From: Dryococelus australis
Lineage: Eukaryota > Arthropoda > Insecta > Phasmatodea > Phasmatidae
Direction of reading: 5' to 3'
DNA: 64,000 bases
Assembly: GCA_029891345.1 (NCBI GenBank)
Contig: CM057009.1
Coordinates: 309,879,666-309,943,665 of the forward strand
The number at the start of each line of letters is the position of its first letter. The stretch's first letter is position 1. Positions 46,387 to 56,582 of the stretch are shown here, piece after piece. The notes beneath the pieces are model-generated. The model saw only the letters and a program-made list of their open reading frames with translations. It ran no database searches and was not told where the DNA came from. Position numbers and translations under genes: made by a program.

Positions 46387-47200
46387 TTACGTTGTTCTCC
46401 GCACCCATCTTGCTGCATATCGCATGTGCTGCCAATGTACCTGCTGCTCTCCTTTCCTACTTGCTTGCCAGTTGGTAGTAGTGCTCGGCGCATCACTGCT
46501 GTCTGGTCTCAAACATTTTCCCTTGCCTGTTAGGCTGAGGTTACTTCCCAGCATAACTTTGGTGGGTGTTTTGCCGGTGGCAGCGTTGACTCGTTGGCAG
46601 AGTATATACATTGTGGCTGCTAGATGTTCTGGCCATTTTGTATGCCGGTCACCCACATGGAGGGGAAACTGAAATTTTAACTCCTGTTTCCGCCTTTCTG
46701 TTGGGTTAGCTCTGGGGTGGTAAATTGTTATTGTCATGTGCCTCACTCCCCACTTTATGCATAATTTGTGCATCTGATTTCCAGTAAACTGGGCCCCGTT
46801 ATTTGTTAATAGGTTTTTAAAACCCCAACACAGGAAAAGTCATCACTGTGCATTCTTGCAATGTTATTTGTACGGGCACTACTGCCGGCATACGTCTCAA
46901 CCCACTTTGAAAAGTTGTCAGTGACTACGACTAGAAATTGTTTCCTGTTAACTGGCCTACAGTATGGTCCCATTAAATAAAGACACATTGTCTCAAAAGG
47001 CTTTTGAGGCAGGCATCGCTGTTCTGCGACTTTTGAACAAATTGCACGCGACACTTCTGCACCCAAGCTGCATGCATGTTTCGTGAGCCCTGGCCAAAAG
47101 AAATGCTCTACTATGTTGCGATCTGTCTGGGACAACCCGGGGTGTCCAGCTACACTGCCACTGTGCGCATGGGCATACACCTGATCCCGCGCACATGTGG
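46387..47200 (-). pseudogene. E4 integrase
   Basis: The frame 46,806-47,180 has the zinc domain (HAHSGSVAGHPG, HFFWPGL) and the core start LMGPYCRPVNRKQFLVVVTD with the first Asp. A frameshift near 46,810 precedes LLTNNGAQF, where the second catalytic Asp is Asn. The frame 46,387-46,773 continues YHPRANPTERRKQELKF with the catalytic Glu and a VNAATGKTPTKVMLG block. Confidence 0.85.
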
Positions 47201-47278
47201 GGACTTAAACTCTCAATTTTCCCAGGTTACCCAGCAAGCACGTTTCCAACCTGCCATTCACGACTCGCTAGTTCTGTA

Positions 47279-47938
47279 CTATTCCCTGCTTGCACTGCGC
47301 GCCTTGTCTTGCAAAAATTGGCAACACTGCTCCGTTTGCTTTACTTGCTCGAACAATTCTGAGATTAAAATGTAATTTTCCTCGACACACAATTGCTGGA
47401 CACTGAGTTCGGAAATAGTCCCGTTACCTGGCAGAATGATCTTTTCCCATTCCGCTTCTTCTTGCAAAATTACTAGCATGTATGGTGTACATGATAAATT
47501 GCCTGCTAACTGTTTTTCCTTTCCTGCTACGTGTTCCACAGAGAAATCGAATGACTGCAGGTGCAGTTCTCATATGGTTAATTTACTACGTGCCTTGCAT
47601 ATGTTGTGAAGCCAGAGCAGGCTTCTGTTGTTTGTGCATAACCCAAAGCGTTGGTACTCTATGTACAACTGGTATTTTTTTATTGCCCAGATTACAGCAA
47701 GAGATTCACATTCATTGACATTGTAGCGGCGCTCAGTAGGGCCTATCTTGGTGCTAACAAAGTTAATTATGTTACTTTCACCATTATCGACTACTTGGTA
47801 AAACACTGCTCCTACTCCATCCTGGCTCCTGTTGGCTTGTAAATACATATGCTTTCCTGCGTCGTATCTTGCCAGTGTTGGATACATCTGAAATTTCTCC
47901 TTAATTTCTTGGAAAGACTGCTCTGCTGTGCTGACCAT
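47279..47938 (-). pseudogene. E4 RNase H
   Basis: The frame 47,570-47,938 has FQEIKEKFQMYPTLARYDAG, MYLQANRSQDGVGAVFYQ (the first acidic residue of the TDAS-type motif is lost), YNVNECESLAVIWAIKKYQL and LCTNNRSLLWL. The frame 47,279-47,539 carries the end block MEHVAGKEKQLAGNLS. A short out-of-frame gap separates them. Confidence 0.8.
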
Positions 47939-47939
47939 T

Positions 47940-48150
47940 TAAATCTGTTTTGAGGAGAAAATTAATTTGTCAGCAGTGCTGTTATGACTAAAAAAATTTC
48001 AATGTACTCTCTTAACCAATTTATTAAACCGAAAAATTTCCGTAACTGCTTCCTCATTTTTGGCAGTGTATAATCTGCTATTAATTTCAACTGTTCAGGA
48101 TTTGGTTTATTTCCCTCTGCATCAATGACATTCTCTAGAAAGTCAATACC
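47940..48150 (-). pseudogene. E4 RT thumb/connection remnant
   Basis: In one minus frame a block with FLENVIDAEGNKPNPEQLKL, then PKMRKQLRKFFGLINWLREY, is seen; it parallels the E5 connection region. RT upstream of the FLG-type motif is missing. Confidence 0.7.
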
Positions 48151-48610
48151 AGTTCTTACTCAGCTGACCACCAGCGTGCGACCCAAGCTATGAACAGGGG
48201 AAGGAGGGGAACTTCTCCCTTTGTGCCTCCCTCCTGTCCTGCTGAGCGCTGCTGCTGATGGTGGAGGGTGTGGCGCGGGCGAGCGCTTCCTCCCCTTCCT
48301 TTGTCCTGTGTCCTATCTGGTGGCGAGAGCCCTGACGTCAAGCGCTGCACAATGGCGATGAACCAGCATTTGCACACCCTTTTACCTAAAGAGCAAATGG
48401 TCACTTTTATGCCGTCTCCCAGGCATCTGGAATGCATCATGGAGATGTTAGTGTTCTCCTCTGCTTCATCTCATTGCTGGTAGGTGTTTAAACAGGGTAA
48501 GGATGGTGCAGATGGAGAACTCGAGGTGGAAATAATTTTGAAATGTTTGTCAAACGTTCATACATGGATTTTGGTGGGAAATTTTGGCCACACAGAAGGG
48601 TGGCAGTTGA
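48151..48610 (-). other. E4 leader or foreign sequence between RT and 5' LTR
   Basis: Contains a 94-codon minus frame (48,156-48,440) without a domain. Nothing here matches gag or protease. No TGG-starting primer-binding site is recognised next to the LTR at 48,610. Confidence 0.3.
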
Positions 48611-50031
48611 TGTGGCTTGACTGAAAAATATGGGATTGATTGAGATTTACAAAGGCCTTGAACATTATTTGGAAAAAGTTGTTAGGAATTGTAAACCTGG
48701 TGGGCACTAGATGTCGCTGTGGTGGCGTCACTGATGTTGGTGCGGTAGAGCTGAGTCCTCGTAACCTTGGGGTCCTGCAGCCCGATTTCTCCAGACCACG
48801 TTCCCGGGTAGATCTTGTAGGAGTTAACTTGAATGGGAGGCCTTGTGGTTCCTAAACAAGGGGCTCTTTGGGTGGCCCAATTAACAGTTGGTATTGCAAA
48901 TTAGTATGATGTTGACGTAATCAAAACAGAACTAAATATGTGTGGATTGTCAGGGCCAAACCACACGCCCATAAATGCTACTCACAGTACTTTGGTTAGA
49001 TTTCAGCACACATACAAATCAATATTTACCCTTAAACTTCAAAGATTCTTGCATCAGGAAATGGCAGGTTATAAGGGGCCCATGCCCTGAAATGCCTTGT
49101 GGCAATCTAATAAATGCAGACATCAGTTAATGCGGTTTATTACATACTTGAACATTCCCTCCATGAGAATAAATTATACACTTGCTCGCTTTGAACCTGT
49201 GGTGAAGGCTATACAGTACAAAAAGCCCTAGACATACATGAAGGTTATGTGTGCTGGTTAACTGATAAACTCCCCTGGCAATGAAATTCCTGGGGTGGAG
49301 AGGGGAGTATCCCGGATTGTCAAAACGAAAAAGGTTCCTGATAGTTAACTGTTGCTGAGAAAAATGACCGGTGATGAAGGTTGATACCGTCTGGACGGTC
49401 AAAGAGCGAGCACAGTTTCACATGTGCCTCAATCTTTGGGTGCGACTTGCTGACTGACTTCCCACCATGGTGTGAGGGCTAACGGTGGTGGGGTACCATG
49501 TGCAGCAGAGGGATCTGCTTGCACACACAGATAAACAAATATAACATTACTTGTTATAATACTTTGAAGTACTGCAAAAACACAAGTTAATAATTATTTT
49601 ACAGCTTACCTTGTCATTGAAATGACAAGGCATAAACATAACATTGGTGGTTGAAAAAATAAACATTTTTGACAGAAAACAATAATACTTTCAAAACAAT
49701 AACATTAGGCGTAAAGGTGTCTAAATATATTGCACTTCATTTACATGTCACGTGTCTTTATTAAATGGCCAGAAATGTATTTGCAGAAATGCTACAACCC
49801 CATTTTATGTATCACACGTGGCCGTGTATTATTCCACCTGCTCTCCTGGGCTGGTAGGTGCACGTGGTACTACACTCCCTGCACTACACTGCACTGCATG
49901 GCTCTTGCCCACTCCTGGACCCATACTACACTATACTGCTCTCCTGCGATCAGTCGTCGAGAACGCGTGTGTGCTGCGCTTGGGAGTGGCCGGCGTGACA
50001 AACGGCCTAGGGGTGAGGACGACACACGTCA
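48611..50031 (-). repeat. E4 5' LTR
   Basis: Direct repeat of 43,903-45,311, starting TGTGGCTTGACTG and ending GACACACGTCA on the plus strand. On the minus strand it is upstream of the pol fragments. Confidence 0.85.
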
Positions 50032-50542
50032 ATTTCGAACTGCTGAATTTGGCGATTCCAAATCTCGATCCATCAGGAGCAATTGTTGACAAGTGTAGTT
50101 TGAAAAAATGTGAACAGATAGAACTACGTACAATTGTTTTCTTGGGAAATTAAAACAACACTATACGTACAAGAATCACGAAATTTCGTTGGTGCAACAC
50201 TGTTACATTACATTGGAACAAATATAAAACTGGAATTTGGTTCGGAATTAGGATCATTCGATCTCGGATTGGGGGCGATGTTGGTTCAACCTGCCCTAAG
50301 TGTACCTTTAGCTAAGCTATCACTAGAAGAGACTGGAAAACTGGGCAATGTATCCTTCTAGTACTTCGTTGATATAACTTCTTTACAAAAAGAATTATTT
50401 CTTATAAAGTATTGTAGTAATTTCCAGTAAACATATATGAAAGAATTTTACAAAGAACCATGTATCGTTTAAAATGATCGTATGTGAGTAATTGTGTAAA
50501 GCCAATTGAACGTGTTTCTCTGTTTTTTTTTTTTCCTTGTAG
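50032..50542 (+). other. possible intron or intergenic DNA, one unassigned frame
   Basis: A 75-codon frame (50,134-50,361) with a LGSFDLGLGAMLVQPALSV stretch is open but has no recognised domain. A long pyrimidine tract ends this stretch. Confidence 0.3.
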
Positions 50543-50601
50543 ATTTTAGTGGCCCAGGACGCTGCAATGATGTGCAGAAGAAATTAAAGAATGGAGTTTA
50601 A
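50543..50601 (+). CDS. candidate terminal coding exon, gene unidentified
   Basis: A strong acceptor (T-rich tract, then CCTTGTAG) at 50,542 precedes a short open frame that starts with two bases completing a split codon, then reads FSGPGRCNDVQKKLKNGV and a stop at 50,599-50,601. A 3'-UTR-like AT-rich stretch follows, with AATAAA at 50,754 and again at 50,769. Acceptor, short coding end and poly(A) signals together suggest the last exon of a host gene. No upstream exon was found, and such short frames can arise by chance. Confidence 0.35.
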
Positions 50602-50753
50602 ATATTGAAAATTCAAGACAATTGGCATGCTATTTTATTTTTTTAATCCAATAATATTATAATTCTGTGAGATTGTTGTGTTCTCTATTCTGACTTGTCC
50701 GACGTCTTTGTACAAACTTGTATTCATAAAAGACATAATGGATGCAATAGAGA

Positions 50754-50774
50754 AATAAAAATATAAAAAATAAA
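50754..50774 (+). terminator. paired poly(A) signals
   Basis: AATAAA at 50,754-50,759 and 50,769-50,774, about 150-170 bases after the stop of the candidate terminal exon. Confidence 0.35.
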
Positions 50775-50779
50775 TATAT

Positions 50780-51669
50780 TTACAAAACTTTAACTTTTAT
50801 ATAAGTTACACACTGCTTAATCTGTTTATTGGAAATTACTACTATATTTTATAAGAAACAATTTTTATTTTTGAAAAGAAGTAATTTCATTGAAAGCGCT
50901 CTTTATTTTGTTCTTTGTAATAATTAGTAATTTAGTTAAACATTCAGAAAAACGTAATAATTAAATGATATTGGTAGAATTGCAGGGAAAGGTTTTCATA
51001 TCAGAACAATTTAGATTTTCTACGAAATACGCAAGGAAGTGTTGAAGGATTGAAGGGTACATTATTACTGATATAAACAAATAAATCACGTTTATCAAAG
51101 CCATCTTATATTGTTTTTCGAAAACATAAAATCCATTAACTACTTCACCGGACGAATACTTTTGAATGATAACTTTTTGACTAATTCCTAAGATCTAGTT
51201 AATGCGTTGTATTCAAACCAACTCAGCATATTTTTACTCTTTTTATTGTTCGGGTAGTCTTCGTTGACAACAGTTGCCCATTATGCTCCTTTTTTGCTCT
51301 TAGCAGTATCTCGACTTGCTCTTGTGAGCAGAGAGCAACGCGACCGAACAAACATCTTAGGTTAATTTTGAATAATAATAATGTAATAATCGTATCAGGA
51401 TAAGTGGGTGAATATGTATTATTCGGAGATGGTCTTGTAAATTTATAAGTGGGGTTCAGAACGTTATAAAAAATATTTATTAATAGTATCTTCCACTTAC
51501 TTTTGGGGAATTTTTGGGTATGGTCTTTACAATGCCAAAATAATATCATGGCAGCGTCCTCTTTTTTTTTTTTCTTATATTTATTTCCGCACGTACATGT
51601 GAGTGTATGTTGCCGGTAGTACTAGTTTTAAATACACATGGACGTAGGTTTTGGAGAATCAGTAATAAA
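50780..51669. other. no gene recognised; possible 5' region of next exon
   Basis: A more GC-rich patch at 51,240-51,360 and a T-rich tract near 51,565 lie before the candidate first exon. The 108-codon minus frame 51,223-51,549 has no domain. Confidence 0.3.
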
Positions 51670-51835
51670 ATGAAGTTTTTACGCTCGGTGGCAAGGAATT
51701 GTACGTTTCGTTACGTGCTGTGTGAAATTGTTCGGAGACATGAATGCCATTTTATTAAGAAAGACTATCCTACACGATTTTATTCTGCAAGCGATCTGAG
51801 GGAAATATATAGCAAAGCTAAAAAATTGCTGGAAT
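51670..51835 (+). CDS. candidate first exon with mitochondrial targeting signal
   Basis: From ATG 51,670 the frame encodes 55 residues and then meets a consensus donor GTAAGT at 51,836. The N-terminus (MKFLRSVARN...) is basic and amphipathic with few acidic residues, and TRFYSAS at about residues 37-43 looks like a mitochondrial presequence cleavage site. A helix-like DLREIYSKAKKLLE follows. This suggests the first coding exon (phase 1) of a nuclear gene for a mitochondrial protein; I cannot name it, and no further exon was recognised. The in-frame ATG at 51,607 would put a non-targeting segment first, so 51,670 is preferred. Confidence 0.45.
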
Positions 51836-52154
51836 GTAAGTTTTTGGTTTTGCAGTAGAGTTTTTTCACAGATTAAATATTTATATAGTAATACTGGGAG
51901 GTAGGAGTTTAATGTGCACAGTTATAGGGATAATTACTGTAAGGTAAACCATACAGCAATTGTTATAGCGAGGTGAACATATTCAGCTTACCAGAAATGT
52001 TGTCTGCATGCCAGATATGTTGGCTTTATTTTTATAAAATATTTTCACCTTCCCCTCAAGTTTTTGAAATGATACTCCCCTTTTGGTAATCCTATAGGTA
52101 TTGCAAACGAAGTCATATACAGTACACTTGATTATAAAATAATCTTGGAAAATT
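51836..52154. other. no gene recognised; possible intron
   Basis: AT-rich DNA after the candidate donor site, without a recognised frame. Confidence 0.35.
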
Positions 52155-52735
52155 GGATAGTTTCCTAGAATAGGGGCTTTTCTAGAAAAAAAAATCGAAA
52201 AATTTTTTAATTTCACTACTAATTACACAATACGAAATTAGTAGGGGCATCAACATTTGACCAATAGAAACCCCAAAAACTATAGTGGGGAGGGCTATGA
52301 AGATCAGGGAAATCGTGGGGTAAAACAAGTGAAAAATATGTACATAATGTAATATTTATTCATGAAAATACGTTAAATTGCAAAAAGACATAACCAAACA
52401 TTATCTAAGTTTACAATATTACCAATACAAGCAACAAATATATTAGGGAGAGCTATGAAAATCGGAGAAATTCCGGGGTATCAAAAAATTTAATATGTAT
52501 GTTATCATAAAATTTTACCCTGCAATTTCCATCCACTTCATAACCCTCCCCACTATTGTATTTGTAAATTGTATTGGTCACATAGTCAGTTAAGGTAATG
52601 TTTAGTTTGATCTTTTTGCAATTACATGTTTTCATACAGTAAAATATTACAATAATAATACAAATAGCATGAAAATATGTTAAATTGCAAAACATACATT
52701 ATTTCTCTGTGTAAATGGACTACGCATGAAAATAA
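52155..52735 (+). repeat. dispersed repeat, copy of 37.73-38.07 kb
   Basis: Begins at AATAGGGGCTTTTCT and ends with a TTATTTCTC(T/A)GTG block shared with the 37.7-kb copy. The copy here is longer because the foldback element at 52,421-52,578 lies inside it. Confidence 0.75.
52421..52578. repeat. foldback (inverted-repeat) MITE-like element
   Basis: Starts ACCAATAC and ends GTATTGGT. The arms of about 65 bases are imperfect reverse complements: GAGCTATGAAAATCGGAGAA on the left against TAACCCTCCCCAC-type sequence on the right. The spacer is about 25 bases. There is no ORF. Confidence 0.7.
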
Positions 52736-52740
52736 TTTCT

Positions 52741-52920
52741 TGGGAAACTCTTAAGCTTCGCTGATGCGCGACACTTCGTGTCGCCACCAAGAAAAATTGC
52801 AGGCGTACCTTGAATCACTGATTCGGGGATTTACTCCCCTGCTGGCGCTGGGACTCTGACTTGGTGCATAATGTATTTTCCCCTGCGAGTGGGCTACACT
52901 CGAATATTGTACATTATAAC
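52741..52920 (+). repeat. duplicated unit, copy 1, with hairpin
   Basis: Collinear with 54,190-54,362: CTAAGCTTCG, CTTG(A/T)ATCACTG, GGGGAT, GCTGGCG(C/G)TGGGA(A/C)TCT. Contains the perfect hairpin GCGACAC-TTC-GTGTCGC at 52,768-52,784, which is not kept in copy 2. Confidence 0.7.
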
Positions 52921-53123
52921 AGTACCATTTGGGTGTGTGCACTAGTGTGTTGATTATATTGTGAATTTATGTATTAATTGGTTAGGTTGTTTTGCAATTT
53001 AACACTTTCATGATAGTCCTTATATAATCGTAATATTTTATCATTAAAACATATTTTTAATTGCACGAACATCTAACCATACAATACATAAATTGACAAT
53101 ATTTCTAATACAAGTTAAAAATT

Positions 53124-53247
53124 AGATAGTGGGGGGAGGACTATGAACTGGAGATAATTTGTGGGGTAACATTTTATCATGTAAACGTACGTGTGTTATA
53201 CTCATACCCCACAATTTCCCTGATGTACATAGCCCTCACCTCTATCT
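53124..53247. repeat. foldback (inverted-repeat) MITE-like element
   Basis: Starts AGATAGTGGGGGGAGGACTATG and ends with the near-complement CATAGCCCTCACCTCTATCT. The two arms of about 47 bases pair around a spacer of about 30. Same family as 52,421-52,578. Confidence 0.8.
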
Positions 53248-54189
53248 ACAATTAGTATACTGTAATAAATGTAAAAACTACATCACAAACCTGAAATAAT
53301 TTCGTTACCCAATCATTTGTCGCACGTAGGAGACAGTATCCTATTTGACGAAGTTCCACACCATAGAAACACGTATTATCACTCAATTATTTGAATTAAC
53401 ACATCAAACACAATGAATTGCAATAAAACACGCAAAAATGTACAGCTACATCACGTATGACCGGTCGGTAAAATGGCAGCCCTAAAACTTAACTGGGAAA
53501 GTTCTTAAACACACCTGTAATGTAAACCAATTAGGATGCACCTTTGTTTCCTTTATCTGTGCATCATTGGTCACCGAATACACAGTAATATCAAATGGTA
53601 ACGCATGTCTACTGTATAAACACACAATTTCAGAACCTATTTGTTCTACATGCATATTTATTCTACTAGTAATACATTACATAGTACACTCCTCTACAAT
53701 TTACACAAGATAAGCCTTGAATAATTCACCAGAATTACGTCATCTTTCGACACTGTTTGTTACCTGTGTTGTATACCTGAATAACTCGTATCGCCGCTGC
53801 ATAAATATACCCCGTAAATGAACTTTTACACGTTAAAGATTCGTTTCAAATGGTATTCTTACATGTAATGCAATTCAGCGACCCAATATAAATATATTGG
53901 ATGTAAATTATACATATTTTACTGCATAAACACAGTGATATTGATAACCCTCCGATCACATTTTAATGATTTTTTCAGCAAACTATGTGGAGCCCTTCCA
54001 AAATTCCCTAGTAATTATGATTAGTAATCATCATAACTAACATATACAGATATCCCAATTTTCGAAAAAGCTGCTATTCAAGAAAATTACCTAAATTTGT
54101 TTTTATTGGCACTATTACAAAGCCTCATGTACAACCAACTTTACGCTATGTTACATTACCAGATGAAAACTGGCACACCCTATTTTGGT
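53248..54189. other. no gene recognised
   Basis: AT-rich DNA without frames of note or internal repeats that I can see. Confidence 0.45.
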
Positions 54190-54362
54190 TTTTATGGCAA
54201 ACTCTAAGCTTCGTGGATGCAAAAGTACGTTGCGGTCCTACGTACAAAAAACAGCCGGCATGCCTTGTATCACTGTTTTGGGGATGTACTTCCTTGCTGG
54301 CGGTGGGAATCTTGCTCTGTGCGTAATGGTTGGCTACACTTAAACAGCATTTTTCAGTGGGA
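54190..54362 (+). repeat. duplicated unit, copy 2
   Basis: Second copy of 52,741-52,920, same orientation. It ends about 35 bases before the LTR-like sequence at 54,398. Confidence 0.7.
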
Positions 54363-54397
54363 GGGTGCTTCACTCACAAACAGGTGTGTGTATGCCT

Positions 54398-55817
54398 TGG
54401 TAGGTCCGCGCGACCCCTACCTCTGGGCAGTCGTCCTAGGAGAGCTGGCGAGGTAAGACACTGTCACGTACACACTTCACCTTTTTGCACTGATGTAGGT
54501 TTCAATAGTTCACTTTAGTATACCGGTTTACCTTTGCCTTGCGTGCGTTTTGCCAGACATCACCAGTATAATGCTATCTGCTTAACCTAATATTTTGCAG
54601 CCTTTTCAGGCTTTTTGAGATGCTAGCAAGATGAGAGAAAATGTGTCGGATAGGCCATGCAGCCCGCTCTACTTGTATATTCCGATGCCATCCGCCCATG
54701 CTTAGGGCTTTTCAATTTACTTTCTGCTTAATTGCAATGCGCTATATTCAGGGTAATATGTTTGTGTCATTATTTGAGGGTTTTTGTAATCTTAAGTTGT
54801 TTTGCGGCCACGTTGCCTGCTGCGTTCTGAGGTCTAATTGTTGTTTCATCTTGTGCGCAATAACTTATTTTAGGGTTTTAGGTAGTATTTTCAATAATGG
54901 TTTTTGTAATTTATGTGTGTGATACTTTTTGTTCTGGATCACGCAGTCATCAGATGTACTTGTATTTCCGTCATCTGGTATCTTAAGGGTTTTGTACGCT
55001 CGTTTCTGACAGATAAATTTGCAATACCGATCCAACTACTGCCAAAAATTCCTGACTGAACTTTCAGAGAAATTATGTGTTTTACACCCTCACATGTGGT
55101 CCGCTACGAGCCCTATCCAGCGGCATCTGCGCCATCTAAAGCCAAGTTCACACCTTTGTGTGTTTATTTTACTTGCTCATGTCATGCCCCACCTTCATCA
55201 AGTGTTATTAGTTTATTTTGTACTGTGGTATTATTTTGCACTAACCCGATATGTGTATGACCATCGCCACACACCACTTGGATCGGAGACGAGTCCCAAT
55301 GAGTAGGCGTTAGCTGCGGAAGTAGTCACACGTGTTAATTTCATACACCGTGTCCTGTCGCTGGGCAAACCTGCAGTCCACCCTAGCGGCTGTAGGCCCC
55401 TGCTCTGAAGTGGCTGTTTTTTCAGACACCGCAGAGCATCATCCAGTCAGAGTGCGCGAGCTTAGTAACGTGCTTGGGGAATCACCCACCGGAACTGGCT
55501 ACACACACTTGAGACGTAAATCCTAAATCATATTTTGGCACGAAGTGTACTTAGATAAATAAACATACCTCCTCAATCTAAAAGTAGAATGTCTTTCATT
55601 AGCGTCAGCTACCCAGCCCAACCTAAGTGTTTTGTATTGCAGTGTTATGTGTAGCCTAAAAGTTGTTTCGTAAGTACACACGGGTGAGACGAACACAGAG
55701 AACCCACAGCATCCCTGAGATCCCTGAGTCTCAAAGTGTGGTGTGTAGGAATCACCGCTTGTCCCCATCAACCACAGTGTATTCGTGATTGTCTCCGTGT
55801 CTCACCTGACGGCATCA
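54398..55817 (+). repeat. LTR-like sequence, plus orientation
   Basis: Begins TGGTAGGTCCG and ends CTGACGGCATCA (TG...CA). It is collinear over its whole length with the reverse complement of 56,583-58,105: shared blocks include GCGAGGTAAGACACTGTCA, TTTGCCAGACAT, GTGGTCCGCTACGA, CCACCCTAGCGGCTGT and GAACCCACAGCATCCCTGAG. Its length is close to the E2 and E4 LTRs, but the sequence differs. Confidence 0.75.
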
Positions 55818-56582
55818 AAATATAGGCTATTTTACATAAATGTTAGGTATTTTACTGCAATTTTATAGCCCTCCTCACTATCACATTTCATGGTATATAC
55901 TGGAAATTACATGAAGCCCCCACAAAATTCTTACGAATTGTAATTAATAATGACCATATACACAATTTCTAGGTACCTATTTTCCCATTTTCTGGAAAAA
56001 TCGTGATTCTTAATAAGTACCCAAAAGTGGAGACGCACAAATCTGCGCTGTTTCCCAGAACACAAGGGATGGCAAGCATGGATGGCTGTACCAATTTACT
56101 TGCTTCATGCATAGTTGGTAAAATTAACATATGAAAAGAAATTTGTGTAGTCCTTTGCACTTGCAGTTGCTAGTGCTCCAGGAAACAAGTGTAGTACAGA
56201 TTTGCTTGAACTCACTTAGTAGCTAATTGGTGCCTATTCTGTACAAATTCCCAACAGTTGCAAACCTAAAATAATCAAAATTAAAACCCATACACCAACA
56301 TTGGCAACAGAAACACTGAAATAACACATTGTGGACATTCAAGGTAATTTTTGTCACAGAATATGGCACATTCAACCCTAAAAGTTATTGTGTTGATACA
56401 TTGTAAGTGAAGAACCATTCGTCAACTTACGAAAAAAAAGTAACTTGAAAATTTATTTTATACCATGTGCCTTGCTGATAAACTTAATATCACACTGCAC
56501 CTTATTCTATTTATTTCTACAGTATTGGCTCTCAAGATCTCGACTCGATATTAAGAGCTGCCCAAATCCCTTCACTCACTCA
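55818..56582. other. spacer between the inverted LTR-like copies
   Basis: About 765 bases of AT-rich DNA with no retroelement gene, no clear primer-binding site and no polypurine tract at either edge. Confidence 0.5.

Larger units (their letters stand above)
43903..50031 (-). mobile_element. Gypsy-type LTR retrotransposon E4 with both LTRs
   Basis: Two long direct repeats of about 1.41 kb bound minus-strand RT (3' part), RNase H and integrase fragments, and a polypurine tract sits exactly at the inner edge of the 3' LTR. gag, protease and most of RT are missing between 48,150 and 48,610. No target-site duplication is visible (TTTGG on the left, ATTTC on the right). Confidence 0.85.

Noticed and set aside
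45346..46672. Several 97-164 codon plus-strand frames
   Set aside because: Antisense to the E4 tail; E4 orientation is fixed by LTRs, polypurine tract and integrase.
48580..48610. Search for an E4 primer-binding site beside the 5' LTR
   Set aside because: The expected TGG-starting tRNA complement is not present next to the LTR edge.
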